Program-made: the position numbers and the translations under genes
In this document: one piece after another, positions 1-12,500 of the stretch
Numbering within the stretch: the first letter of the stretch is position 1
Layout: each line of letters opens with the position of its first letter
The notes under the pieces: generated by a model
What the model was told of the DNA's origin: nothing
The model's database searches: none
What the model saw: the letters and a program-made list of their open reading frames with translations, nothing else
Assembly: GCA_028564675.1 (NCBI GenBank)
Contig: JAOVVO010000118.1
Location: 1-64,000, forward strand
Length of the DNA: 64,000 bases
Source of the DNA: Onchocerca lupi
Lineage: Eukaryota; Nematoda; Chromadorea; Rhabditida; Onchocercidae
Reading direction: 5' to 3'

Positions 1-34
<34 letters not shown>

Positions 35-78
35 CACTACTTTATTATCGTTATTATTATTTTACTGTTACCATTATC
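1..78. repeat. TTA trinucleotide microsatellite
   Basis: The window opens with about eleven perfect TTA units followed by interrupted TTA/TTATT units to about position 78, with degenerate ATT-type repeats continuing to about 118. The array may extend left of the window. It is simple-sequence DNA and I see no coding role. Confidence 0.9.
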
Positions 79-118
79 ATTACTATTATTATAATGATTA
101 TTATTATTGTTATAATTA

Positions 119-2040
119 GAATATAACATCTTGTTCGAAATATTGGATATTTCGGGAAATGTAAAACGGTGAAAAGATCGGCGATGAGAGGAAGAATGCG
201 GAAGAGGAGATGGATGAAAAAATGACTGGAATGTTTTTCATTTGTATGAAAGAAATTAAAACCTGAAAAAAAAAGCAAAAATGAAAAAAAAATATTAGAA
301 ATATTTGGATATTTTCACTCATTTTACATTTTGTACAAATAATAAAAGAATATATGGGATCCTGATTCCCTCATTCTAAATTAATTTTTCAAACATGATT
401 CTAAACATTTAATGAAACTAAATTTGTTAAGATTTTTTGATAAGGATGCAAAAGGAGAAAAGATAAAAATATAGAAAGTTCGGGTCAAAAGATAAAAATA
501 TAGAAAGTCCAGATTATAAAATAATGAGACTCTGGTGTAGATTTCGAAATCGTAACGATAAATTAAGAATAAACAGAAGGTAGCCTTATTTATAAGTATT
601 AAATAATTTTTTTTAAATTTTTGAAATTTAAGCAAACATATAAAAGAAAAAAAAGAGAAAAACATTTATTGATCAAATTAGAAAATTCTTCTGCTTCTTC
701 TGAATGCATAATAGTAGCAGTGCTAATGACAATTAACATTCATCTTTTCTGGACTATAAGGTATCATCATGTGTTTCTGGATTTCACGGCACCATCATTC
801 CGGATAGCATTGAGTATTAGGTTCTGTACAACCGGATTACGATAAAAAAAGCGATTATGGATCATGCTCACACGTATGATATGAAGTACAATGCACGTAA
901 TTTAAAATTTGAAGGTAATAAATAAAATGATCTCTAACACTGGCTTTGGTTTAATCAGTTTGCCTATGATTAGCATGATTTGTAGATTTAATCTACTAGA
1001 ATTGATTTCATTTGAAATATAATATACAAATCACTCTATAACAATTATTTCATTAATCATAGAGATTTGTAAGAATCTAAGGTTCTGGATTTATGGAATT
1101 CAGATGTCGTGTTACCTGTTCTGTGAATAATTGAAATTGTTGGAGGTAATGAAAATGAAAGATGTGATGCAATTAAAAATGGATTTAAAGATTATTCATA
1201 ATAAGAGAAAATTTGACGTAATTTCATATTTATAAATCTGTATGTATCGCTACCTCAACATTTCGCTTCAACGAGATGTAAAGTTAACAAAGTTCCACGT
1301 ACATTTTTTATCTCAATGGTATTTATGAGAAACCATAAATACCATTGAGATAAAAAATTTTCATATGAGGGAGCGTTGTGAAGATGATGCGACTGGAGAA
1401 CGTTGCTGGATTTATCTTAAAATTGGAATTAGTGGTGGGGCGGAGGGGGGGGATATTTCGTTCTTGGCGTACGTTTCGTGTTGGTTATTGTATGGAAATA
1501 GATTATTTTAGTAAAGTTATAATAATCTGAAAAATTGTAGTTCTCTTCCTAAACAGAAGATCGGTCATCGTGCGCCAATATATAAATCATTCTAACGTCC
1601 CGTTTAATTCATTTTATTCAACAAATTTTGATTAGTGGTATCACATAATTATTAATTTTAGCAAATTTAAATTTCTAATGAGTTTCTGGTAATTTTTGCA
1701 GATTTAAATTCGTTCAAGAATTTATATAAGTTTTTTAGAAGTTTAAAAGTCAACTTAAAATTTAGCTTCTTTTTTCTCAGTTAGTATTATCGCTCGCAGT
1801 TAATGTTTCTTAATAAAAGTGGATTACTCAATGGTACCTTTTTTCAGCAATGGCACTAAATTTAAATTCAAAGATTATGTGGATTTTGGAGAAAATGAAA
1901 ATTCATTATTTACTAACAAATGTGTTGATGTTAAAGCAAATTAGATTGCAATGCATGAAGGGTTAAATGATTGAGGTGGAAATGACAGCTAACATTGCGC
2001 TATCGACTTGATATCTTAAATAATTTATTACCGAATTTTT
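119..2040. other. AT-rich intergenic region, no gene seen
   Basis: No exon chain with sensible splice sites can be built on either strand here; the short open frames are low-complexity Phe/Ile/Lys-rich translations of AT-rich DNA. The stretch holds a perfect hairpin at 1304-1357 and an isolated G-rich tract at 1433-1452. Its right end must contain the promoter and 5' outron of the J-protein gene that follows. Confidence 0.6.
1304..1357. repeat. Perfect 24-bp inverted repeat (hairpin)
   Basis: The 24 bases at 1304-1327 are the exact reverse complement of 1334-1357, separated by a 6-base loop (1328-1333). The core arm reads ATCTCAATGGTATTTATG. A perfect stem of this length is unlikely by chance. 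It lies about 700 bp upstream of the J-protein gene. It could be a palindromic mobile-element relic or a transcribed hairpin; the sequence does not decide. Confidence 0.85.
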
Positions 2041-2041
2041 A

Positions 2042-2053
2042 TGTGTCTTCCAG
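2042..2053 (+). promoter_or_regulatory. Probable SL trans-splice acceptor of the J-protein gene
   Basis: An acceptor-like TGTCTTCCAG ends at 2053, 13 bases before the ATG at 2067, with no upstream exon that could donate to it. In nematodes this arrangement usually marks addition of the spliced leader to the mRNA (established knowledge). That it is used here is inference. Confidence 0.6.
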
Positions 2054-2066
2054 AAATACTAGTTAA

Positions 2067-5060
2067 ATGGAGGCGAATCGAGCGGAAGCGCAACGATGTG
2101 TGGATATAGCACGTGATGCATTACGAGAAAAAGATAACGCAAAAGCTGTTAAATTTCTACATAAGGCCACTAAGTTAGATCCTACTATGGATGTGAAATG
2201 TTAGTTTAAAAAAAGAAAAAAAAAAGTTTAAAGCATCATTACGGTTTTCTCTAAATAACAATGTATAAGATGGAAAAGGAAATTCTCGAAAAATGCAGTG
2301 ACGTAATTTGAGACACATATTCTATAATGGTCCATCTTTGAGTCATGTACTATAATGTCCTATCTTCGGGACATTCACTTTGAATGGTTTAGACTTTCTT
2401 TTGTTTCTATCCCTATCTCTTACTGTTTTCAAATATTTCCGTTATTGGGTTCTTTCAGAGGGATATCGGAAGTTAGTCCAACTACGAAATGAAAGTTCTA
2501 GTTTCCATTTGAGTTAGGTACATATCGGCCATCTTTGTAGTTTTTATATTCAAAGTCTCATTTATTTCTACATATGCTGATATATAAATTTTGAATCTCT
2601 TAAGAATTTTTTCAGATAATTTAGTTTAGGACATAGTGCTACATGATGCTGAATTGTAGCAAATATATAGAAGTGAATAAATAATCATTTGGTAAATAAT
2701 ATTGGTTCTAAAATTGCTTATGGTTTATAGATTTATTAAAAAAAGCGCAAAAAGTGAATGGTGATAATGAAGAAGGTGATTATCATGCAACAGGAACGGA
2801 TGCCGGTTATGGACATTATGATCAGTATGAAGCAGACTCGGATATTCGAAGTCGGCGGACGAAGTTTCATGCTGACCGTAATCAGTCGGCTATGAATGGT
2901 GAAAGAGGTTGTCCAGATGGAGGTATCCTTTTTTGCAATCAGTGATTTCGGGGCAAAAGTTGATAGGCTAACTTAAGGAGTGGAAAATAATTTGATTTTT
3001 GGTATTGTAAGTCCGAGTTGCGGAGTCTTGTCTGATATGACCACACCTTAGATATGAGCTAATGGATATCCCTGTATAATTAACTTGTGATCAAAATTGA
3101 AATTCCAGTAATAAATAGATGCAGATGAATTTTCGTTCTTGAATTTTAGCTGATGAGGGTTCGTCATCAAGTGCAACTGAAGCAAAGCAGAGGACACGTT
3201 CACGGTCATCAGCTCGACCAAAACTTGGTATTCATTATACGAAAGAAGAGTTGGAAATTGTTGAGAGGTGTGAACTTTATTTCAGACTAAAGTAACGCGG
3301 TTTTAAATTCTCTCCGATGATAAAGTATTGCAAACAATAAAATAAGAGGGGAGTTTTGAATTAGAAATTTCCCATATGACATTTCGTAATGCATGAGTAT
3401 TATATTTATGAAATATCTTTAAGATTTTGTTTTAGAATACGGCATTGCAAGGATTATTACGAAATATTGAATCTCAAGAAAAGTGCAAGTGAATCTGATC
3501 TAAAAAGGGAATATCGTAAACTAGCATTACAGCTTCATCCTGATAAATGTCGTGCACCAGGTGCTACTGAAGCTTTTAAAGGTAGTTTTTACCTGCACCT
3601 GGTAAACTGCAACGATTTATGACTGTGGTTACGTGAAGATTCTGCTCTGTGCATCGAAGACATTAAGTATACTTTGGATTGTATTAAATTGTCTGTTGTT
3701 GTTCATGAAACATCTCATTTCTTAGGATATCATAGTTCTTAAGACCTACTGTTATGGTTTCAAATGTTTATTGTTATAGTTCTCGCTTTTATAGCTCTTG
3801 GCAATGCTTATGCGGTTCTTTCCAATAAAGACAAACGTGCTCAATATGATCTCTATGGCACCGAAGGACCTCGAAGACGGACCAGTCAGTATGAGGATGA
3901 ATTTAGCGAATATGATTATGGCCGAGGTTTTGAAGGTTTGTCGCCAAATTGTTGTGTATTAAATAAAGTTCTAGAAAAGATTGTTTTGAGGGAGTCGTTT
4001 GTCCGTTTAATTCAGTTCCATCATCTGTAATTGAGAAGATATTAAATGTATTTGCCCTCTTGAGCAGTTCGTTGTTATTTGATCGACTTAATATATATAG
4101 TTTCTGTCGCGGTGACATATATAGCTTGTCGCGTGAATATGTCTGTGATATTAATGATAATTTGATTTACAGCAGAATTTACTCCAGAAGAGATTTTCAA
4201 CATGTTTTTTGGTGGTGGTTATCCAGCAGGCCATTTAAATAGACGACAGCGTGGAGCACAATATCATTTCCATCAGCAACATTCAACACAACAAGATCAG
4301 GTTTTCATTTTTCATGATTCTTGTAATCGACTAAGGTTCATAATTTTTAGATCATGTATCATGTTTCATTGACACGTCAGTTTTAACATGAGCTATTTTC
4401 AGTCACCGTATGCACCCATTTTACAACTCTTACCACTTTTTGCTGTACTTTTCCTTGGTTTGATTGCTCAGCTAATGGTAGGCGATCCAGCATTTTCACT
4501 GCATCGTACTGGGTAAATTTTTTTCTTCTATACATTTCTTTTGAGAACTATAACTTGAAACTCTTTATTTTTTTTTTTCGAAAATCTTCTAAATTTTATT
4601 TAGAGTAATTCAAAATAAAACTTTGGAAAAATTTTAAGGTATGAAAGAAAAATTAGAAACAGTTTACTTAAACCAACATCTTTTTCCATGAAATAGAATT
4701 TCTGCTTTTTAGTAAATATACAGAAGAACGCTTTACGAGGGATCTCCAAGTACCATATTACGTTAAAACTGATTTCTTAACCAATTATCGAAGTAAGATA
4801 GCTCAAATTGAGCATCAGGTTGAAGACGAATATGTTTCTCATCTGCGCATGAAGTGCTACAGAGAAAGAAATGAGAGTGAGTTTAACATTTCTTTTCAAG
4901 TATTGAGTAAAAAGATTTTCAAAGAATTGCCAAAAATGCGTATGCTTAAGGAGAGACTGCCTTATGGAGAGCACGTACTTTTGGTGATGGCGATCTATGG
5001 AATCGAGCCCAACGTATGGCAACACCAAGTTGTGACAGGCTGCAAGAAATATATAGTTAA
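2067..5060 (+). CDS. dnj-1: DNAJB12/DNAJB14-like ER membrane J-protein (DNJ-1 type)
   Basis: Nine exons keep frame: 2067-2199, 2731-2922, 3150-3267, 3436-3581, 3795-3935, 4173-4300, 4403-4512, 4713-4876, 4951-5060, giving about 413 aa (human DNAJB12 is about 375). Residues 1-45 form an N-terminal helical region (MEANRAEAQRCVDIARDAL). An acidic and Arg/Ser-rich linker follows, then a J domain (about 153-215) with HPD at 182-184. Next are a Gly/Phe-containing segment (MFFGGGYPAGH), one membrane helix (about 292-312) and the conserved C-terminal DUF1977 domain ending RARTFGDGDLWNRAQRMATP then SC. The family recruits Hsp70 to the cytosolic face of the ER for quality control of membrane proteins. 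The last intron (4877-4950) is easily missed: reading through it gives a different, unrelated tail. The gene symbol is by analogy with C. elegans. Confidence 0.95.
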
Positions 5061-5157
5061 AGAATTATTTTCAAACACTACGAACACTACGGAAGTTTTA
5101 TTGTTGTACATTGTTACCAAACATTGTTCAGCGTAAGTCTCGCGTAGTCATTAATGA

Positions 5158-5163
5158 AATAAA
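5158..5163 (+). terminator. Poly(A) signal of the J-protein gene
   Basis: AATAAA lies about 98 bases after the stop codon at 5058-5060, a normal 3' UTR length for a nematode gene. Confidence 0.6.
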
Positions 5164-7598
5164 AAAGAAATCAGGAGCTTTGAGAAACTCATCTGATTTA
5201 ATACGTTATGCAGAATGAGATCTGAAAAAGTTTATAAGGTTCCAATTGACCTGAAATTGAATTTTTTCTACATTCCACGTCAAGCATTCAGAGAGAGAGA
5301 AAGTCGTCTGGTATTTATTTTCAAATAATTTCTTGATTTTTCTTTCTCTTGCAAATTATATGTTTGTCTTGTAGTCATAGAATTTTTCATTATTAATAGA
5401 AATACCCCCTTTAATTATTAAGAAGCAGGTCATTTTTACATTTCTAAGCGGGACACATTTTCTATTTTATATCTTCCCATTTCAAACAGAAACAGAACAG
5501 GACCATAAATGACCGCACTATATAGGCAAGTGGGTTGTAACTTAAATATTTCGTTGTAACTTGGTTCTTAAGGATAATTCCAAGTGTGTGGATTGTAACT
5601 TAAATATTTCGAAAAATTATTGTTCACCTCATTCATTTTTCTATTCTCTTGTTTAGTTTGAATGGTTGCTTCTTCATCTTTTCTATCATTATTCTGTTGA
5701 TTGTAAAACATTTGTTTATTTCATCCTTCAGTTTTCCTTATCATATCTGTGAATCAAGTATATGTTCTGACGGAGTTAAGGCACCTCTTTAAAATATATT
5801 TGCTGATTAAAAAAGCAAGAAAAACAAATATGAAAATTGTAATCCAAAAGGAATCTATTCAGAGCTCATTTTTGATTCAGGGAGAGACATAACTCTGAAA
5901 CCGCAATAAACAGTAACTATGCTTCAGTTGAAGTCTAACTGTTCTTTAAAGGGGGACACTTGATTTCTTTCCATTTCGTATTCGGTCTAACCATGAATTT
6001 GAAATCACAAATTGAAATGTAGGTGACAAAATGGGCACGCTTCGTACTTAAATGCTTCTGTATTCATTTAAATTAGCCGGAAAACTGTTGGAACTATTTT
6101 AATTTCTTTGTGATATGCTATCTTGTTTCATTTTATTATTAGGAGAGTCACTTGTGGCTGTTTCGGATAAAACTTCCTTAGAGTATCACATGATCGCAAA
6201 TTAATTGGTGATTTCTTTCAACAGATGTAGCACAAATATCTAAGAAACCATAAGGTAAAAAAAAGGAGTGGAGAAAACTTTAATTACCAACCTACGGATG
6301 TCTCTTGGTAACTCTATTAGGAATTTGCTCAAGATTTTCTGGAACTTCCATGTTTCAATGTCGTAGAAATACTTTCTCTGATAGCCCCAAGCAAAGGGTA
6401 GAATAATTCCATATGTCTTCAATGGGTTAGTTGCACATCTCTGTTTCACGTTTAATGCTAGTGTAAGCAGTGGTATTAATGTTTTATCACTTCCCAAATC
6501 TGTTTTCTCGAGGGTGGAATTATATTGGAGTTCCACAGAGTGGAAGTCAGATATTGTTTATAAATGCCGTCAAGTGGACTATTTGTAATAGACAATGAAC
6601 AGATTGCTGAGTTAAATTTCAGAAAAAGGGCAGTATTCTGAGCGGTTTTTTGGAATTTTTTACAGAGAATACCAGTTGAGAAGATATGAAACTAACTCAG
6701 TTATCTTTAAATAAGCTAATGATGTACATTTTGTATAAGAAAAGGGTCATTTTAGAATATGATATTTCATTCGTTCAACGAATGCATTGCATGAACGAAA
6801 TACTGTATTTTAAAATGTCAATTCGCCAAATAATTTTTCATATATAATTCACAAAACTGGAAACTAGTTAGCAGGATTTTTTCTCTTTTTTATTAGAAAA
6901 GTCATCAGAAAATAGGTTTTCAATTGGAATATGATCAGTCAGACAACTGTTCAAGTTGTTGCGTCAATGATAAAAAAAAAAGGGCAAAAAGAAACAAGTG
7001 ATTTCTGCAGTAATTCATAAACATATAAACATAAATGTATGAGTTCAGATTATACACGTTTCACTTTCTTTATTAGTCAAAACAGTGTGCTTTAATCTTT
7101 AACGGTATACTAGTCATTATGCCTAGCTTAATTTAATCTTAATTTGTGGATCAGTTTCCAATCCTAAATTAGTTATCAATCTCTAACCTTTAATTTCTGA
7201 TCAGTCCTCTTATTTGCCATTCAGCTTTCAGATGACATCCACATTTATTATTCAGTTTTCGATTCTGATTTGTTAAGCAGTTCTGTTTTTTTCTTTTTTT
7301 TTTTTTTTTTTTTCAATAAACTGTCGGTTAAATCAATTATGCAAATAATTGGCAGCGATAATAGTTATGTACATGGCCACAGTCACATGACAGTTACAAT
7401 TCTGATTTAGATATGTTCATTGCATCCCTGACAGTATTTTAGCTTTCTGTATAATTGTTCTCAAACTTATATATGCAAGTTTTCCTACTGATTTCCGAAA
7501 ACCTTGGCTGCACATCTAAACCAGCTAATGAAGATATACAGAAATGAAGAACGTATTTCAAGCAAAGTACAGAATTTTCTATAATCCTTAACTGTCTC

Positions 7599-7694
7599 AT
7601 TACTCCAAACTACACTGCAATGAAAACAACGCTCTTTTCACTGAACATTACTCCAAACTACACTGCAATGAAAACAACGCTCTTTTCACTGAAC
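7599..7694. repeat. 48-bp perfect tandem duplication (2 copies)
   Basis: Positions 7599-7646 and 7647-7694 carry the same 48 bases (starting ATTACTCCAAACTACACTGC, ending CACTGAAC) head to tail. The absence of differences suggests a recent duplication or a slipped assembly. Confidence 0.95.
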
Positions 7695-8218
7695 ACTTAC
7701 TTGACCGCAAAAAATCAAGAACAAAGAATAATTTGCATTTGAATGTTTGAAAAATTACTTTTACTTTGCTTTTTTTTTCTTTTGTTAACATGGCATAGGT
7801 CTAAGAAGATCCTGTCAAGAAGATAATATCATCTCTTACCGTATGGGATTATCTACTCTAAAACAATGACAGTCCTACTGGCAACTGATATGAAAAACCG
7901 CCTAATATCATATCATAACTATGAAATACATTTCTCCGAAACTGAGTAGTTTTATATATTATTTAATAACTAAAAATCAATCAGTACATCCCAGTTCATT
8001 CATCAGTTAAATCTAATAAAATACGTCTCAACAAATATATGAATAATACATGCTCAACAAATGTACCGATTAATTAATGAAGGGAAAAAGTAAAATATCT
8101 TCATCACGGCATTTTGAAAAGTAGAAAAAGGCTACCCTACTAAATGGAAGTACTGGATGAACGTATTAATGGAAATAATGAATTCATTCAAAAAGATAAT
8201 GAAAGTAGGTTAAAACAG

Positions 8219-8680
8219 AATTTTTCACAGTATAACACAAATACAATCTACTGAAGTCGATTCGCATGAACAACGGTAATAAATAAAAAAAGACTTGGGA
8301 AATAAATTTAGCATATACATAAAACTTATCTGATAAAGTAAATAATTATTTTGTACATGAAGTAAATCCTTATTTGATGCAAGAAGTAAATTAAGATTTG
8401 CAGAAATAACTTTTCAACGCGACAACAAAGATATAAATACAGTTGAAGATCAAATCAGATGGATAACAGTAAATAAAAGAAAATGTTGGAAATAACACTG
8501 GCATTTACAGATATTTAGTACAACAAACTAAAATGTACAGATACAATAAACTAAGTTAAAACTTTGAGGAAATAATCTTTCAAAGCGATAATGATAGCTC
8601 AAATACAGTTAGGAGCATAAATTCTGATGAATAAATTTAGCAATTACATATAACTTGTTTGATGCAATATTAAAAAGCTG
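8219..8680. repeat. Degenerate repeats, period about 170-185 bp
   Basis: Blocks such as GAAATAA.TTTCAA.GCGA.AA followed by AAATACAGTT recur at about 8404 and 8570, and related blocks GAAATAAATTTAGCA, GAAATAACACTGGCA and GAATAAATTTAGCA occur at about 8299, 8489 and 8630. The copies are diverged. This looks like an old minisatellite; the exact copy number is uncertain. Confidence 0.5.
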
Positions 8681-9454
8681 ATGAGACACGATAGTTTTCA
8701 TTATTATCAAGACGATTAAGAATGGAAAGTTACTCAGTCTTAAAGTCCGGAAAGCCTATAATCATGCTCTAATTAGTAGCTTCCAACATTTCGAAGCCAT
8801 CCTCCGGATGCAATTTTGGTCCTCGGAAATGGATTTTGGTCCTTGGAAATACAGAAAAACTGAATAAGCAGCCTAGGTCAAGAACAGTTAGATACCCTTC
8901 ACTTTTTAAGGCTCAGTACGCCAAAATAAAATTAACCAAAGGGATCGGTAAACTTGATAACGATGTTTACAAATTTTTTTATGTTGCAGGATATGTTTTC
9001 AACATTAAGCGTGCTTCCTATAAGCATCATTTTTCAAAATAACCGCGAAACATCGAACTGAAAATATATGTTTCTTCAGTAAAAATACATTACCAGACAA
9101 ATAGATATTCATTAATCTAAAAAAGACAACTTTTTAACGATAATTTATAACGTTTCTGACTTTTTTTTTCTCTTGTTTCTATAAATATGGAAAACCGATA
9201 TAATAAATAGAAACGAATACCCGACATGATTTTGCAAGAAAAGATTCAATATTATTATTTCAGAAGACATATCTATCTGGAATCTTATGTTAATTTCAAA
9301 TGAAAACCTTAAAATTTTTCCAGGCTTTGCATGGATTAACGAGTGGTCTATCTTCAGTCATATGATTCGTCGTTGTTAATAAAATCCTGGGACTTTTCAA
9401 GCGCTCATCAAATTCTTTTGAATAATCTTTCATTAAATCTTTTCTGCAAAGTAT

Positions 9455-9460
9455 TTTATT
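9455..9460 (-). terminator. Poly(A) signal of DCP2
   Basis: TTTATT on the + strand (AATAAA on the transcribed strand) lies about 112 bases past the DCP2 stop codon at 9574-9572. Confidence 0.5.
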
Positions 9461-9571
9461 TGATAAAAAATGTTGATAAATTTAGGAAATAATGAATAAG
9501 GATAAATACATAAAAATATTAACACAAGTTGTTCACTTCTTCTAAATCTTTTCTCTACAATTTTATATCAG

Positions 9572-12500
9572 CTAAATAAAAGCAAACCCTGGATTACAAG
9601 GGAGTGATGATATATCCTTCTTCACTGGTAGATCGGAATAACAGTCACATTCCACAATTTTCTTTCTGAGGGTATCAGTCGACAAACTCATCACTTCCTT
9701 CGTATTTATGCTTCCATGAAAAAGAACATTCGGCCATGCTTTACGTGATGGTTCGGATACAACCACCTAAAATTAAATACAAATCAAATATTTGTAAAGC
9801 TAATAGCAATAATAACACTACCACAATTTTTTTTTTCCCACTCGAACTTCTTTAAAATATCAATTCAGGATTTCCCAAGTCTTGAAGACCCAGAACACTA
9901 GAAAAAGCCTCACACTCAAAAAGCTATTGATGTTTTTATTCACATACCTTCTTTTCTGCTTCATCTCTAAATGCATCATATACTGGACGGCCAAGTACTG
10001 GCAAAGCTGCTTTGGGAACTGTCGGCAATGGTCTCGTCACTTCTTTCATTTTCACTCTTTCTAGAGATTCCGCATAATTTATTTAATTTATTATTAAAAC
10101 TGAATATGGGAGCTAGCACCAATATACAAATTACTTTCTCGTTTACAGCTTAATGTTGCTACAAAACAGATAAGTATAATGACAAGAACCGGATGACATC
10201 AATGATATTCCCAGAAAAACCACATGAATCTCCTGCTAACTATGAAAGCTAAGAATACAAGATACAAACAACACTCTTAATGAAGTCTACCTTCGATGCT
10301 CGTACAGGAAGCGCCGGATACCATCTGCACAAAGGCAGTACCAGTATATGAAACATGTTGCGCAGATGCTGTCAACGGTTTGAAAAATGCTGAATTTGGT
10401 GATGCATGCTGGGAAGAATGCTGAGAAACCGTTGAACGATTTATATTTGCCGCAGTCTTTGTGTTCGTAAATAAAGGACTCAGTGCTGGTGCTAGTACTT
10501 CATTCTTCTCTGTATAATGAATCTGTTCACAAGAAGCAAAGAAAAAAAAAATGTGTTGTTAATACAATACTACTGCGACAATTCATGCTTAATAATTGTG
10601 CACTGCGATTGTTACCGCATTTGGTAATGGTACTATTGTACCATAATAGTTTCAATAATGGACAACTGCAAGCAAGTATAGGGCCGCACATATTCCTAAT
10701 AATTCAAACGTCAAACTATTTTGTCTCTTCATCCAATAATTTAATTTATCAGTGCCACTATGACAATAAGTAAATAAAACTAGGCTGAATTTTTTCATTT
10801 ATCCGGAAGAGGTATCGATTTGCAGTTACTATTAGTGACATTAAAAAATGTAAATAAATAAAAATTAATATGATGACGAAAAAATAAAAATAACAGTGAT
10901 GAAAGATTTTTGAACACATTAATTTAGTATGGAAAAAGGAACGCACGTTGAGGCTGCACTGGACTGAACGCGCTTGAAGAGCGTGTGCTAATATTTATCG
11001 CATCCATTGGCTGCAAAAACAAGAAGCATCATTCCATCCGCAAAGATATTGCTTTCATATTACTGAAGACCGAGCACAGTTATTCCAATCTTTCAAGAGT
11101 TTTTATTTCCTGTTCAAGACCTTCTGTTCCTACTATGCATTAATACATACAATTTAATGATCTACAAGAAAAAGATATTTTTGTTTAATGTAAGAAAACA
11201 AAATTTGATTAAATCGTAAGAATGACTATGTTTATATACCTTATGCCTTGGCTTATTGTGCATATTGTGATACTTGCACACATAGGCTTGCAGCTCTTTG
11301 ACGAATGGAATCACAGTGTAGAAATTACTTGGAGACATACCGATTCGTTCACAAGTGACAACGTCATTTCGATCTTTCGGTAAATCCCAAATACAAAACC
11401 ACTGAATCTTACTGAAAATTACAAACTTTTCTTTTTCTTACCAGTAAGAAAAGCAATTTCTCTCTTACTGCATATAGTCACTCAAATCTTAGAACGACAG
11501 CACATTAAAAAAAATCGATGAAATACGTACCCTATCTCGTTCCGAGTATTAGGAGCAAACGGAAAATCAATGGGAACGTCGCGTATTATATACAACCGTA
11601 TTAAAGTATCGTTCACAAAACATTGAATTAAACGTGTTTTGCAAATTTTGTCAGAAATATCAAAACCCACTTCTTCCATAACCTCTCGACTAGCGCAAGC
11701 CATCGCTTCCTCTTCTTCATTTATCTTAAATGAATTTATTTACTGCTGCATTCCCTCCAATTTGTGGCCTAGAAATCTCGAACCAATGTCAATGTTAAGC
11801 CGATGGTAGTAGGCCAATCGATGCATACATAACAATTTGCTACCTTTTTCCTTTACCTATTTTACTGTCCAGTCTTTTTACATGAATGACCAAAGCTTTC
11901 CTACTTGAAAAGAGAAAAAAAAAAAATTTGCGAGCATACAAATGTTGATCTTCTCCCCAATGCCTTATCGCCTTAACCATATATCCTAAAAAACTGCCGC
12001 TACCAAGATCTATCAGTTTATCAGCGGCAAAAATTCTTTATACCTTACCAATAGCTTCTTGATGTATATAGAAAAAATCGTTATTTCTAGATTGTATCAA
12101 ACTTGTTTTTTCTACAAGATTTACTATTCAAATTAAAGCTTCAAATGAATCTAAATCTCTCTCAATTACTTCTACTGGCCTGGAATCAATGTTCATACAA
12201 CAGACAAAAAAATCTTTTTGGAACTATCAACAATGCCAATAAGTAGCTAAAGCGCGTGAATGCCAATCGTTTTTCCTATTTCAAGTTGAGCAACTCCAAT
12301 CATTTGTTCATATCGAGTATGCAAAACTTTTATTTAGCATTATTTCTTACATCTCAAACTGTTATAAAGTCTGCATCAATAACCATCAAAAGCCTAGTGT
12401 AATTTTAACACGACCCAAAAAACCAATAATCGTCATAAAGATGAATTCCACTGATTCCAGCCCAAATACCTCGTTCTTTCACTTCCTTAATTTATTTTTA

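Larger units (their letters stand above)
5164..9454. other. Intergenic region between two convergent genes; repeats, no convincing gene
   Basis: This 4.3 kb holds no exon series I can assign. It contains a short direct repeat (5528-5611: two copies of TTGTAACTTAAATATTTCG about 60 bp apart), a 48-bp perfect tandem duplication (7599-7694), a T-tract at about 7290-7313 and degenerate repeats at about 8219-8680. A 98-codon minus-strand open frame (6536-6240) is the only long one and has no recognisable family. Confidence 0.6.

Noticed and set aside
6240..6536. 98-codon minus-strand open frame in the 5-9 kb intergenic region
   Set aside because: It is the longest frame there and ends near a donor-like GTAATT, but I recognise no family, find no matching neighbouring exons and see no start context. 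Kept as unassigned.
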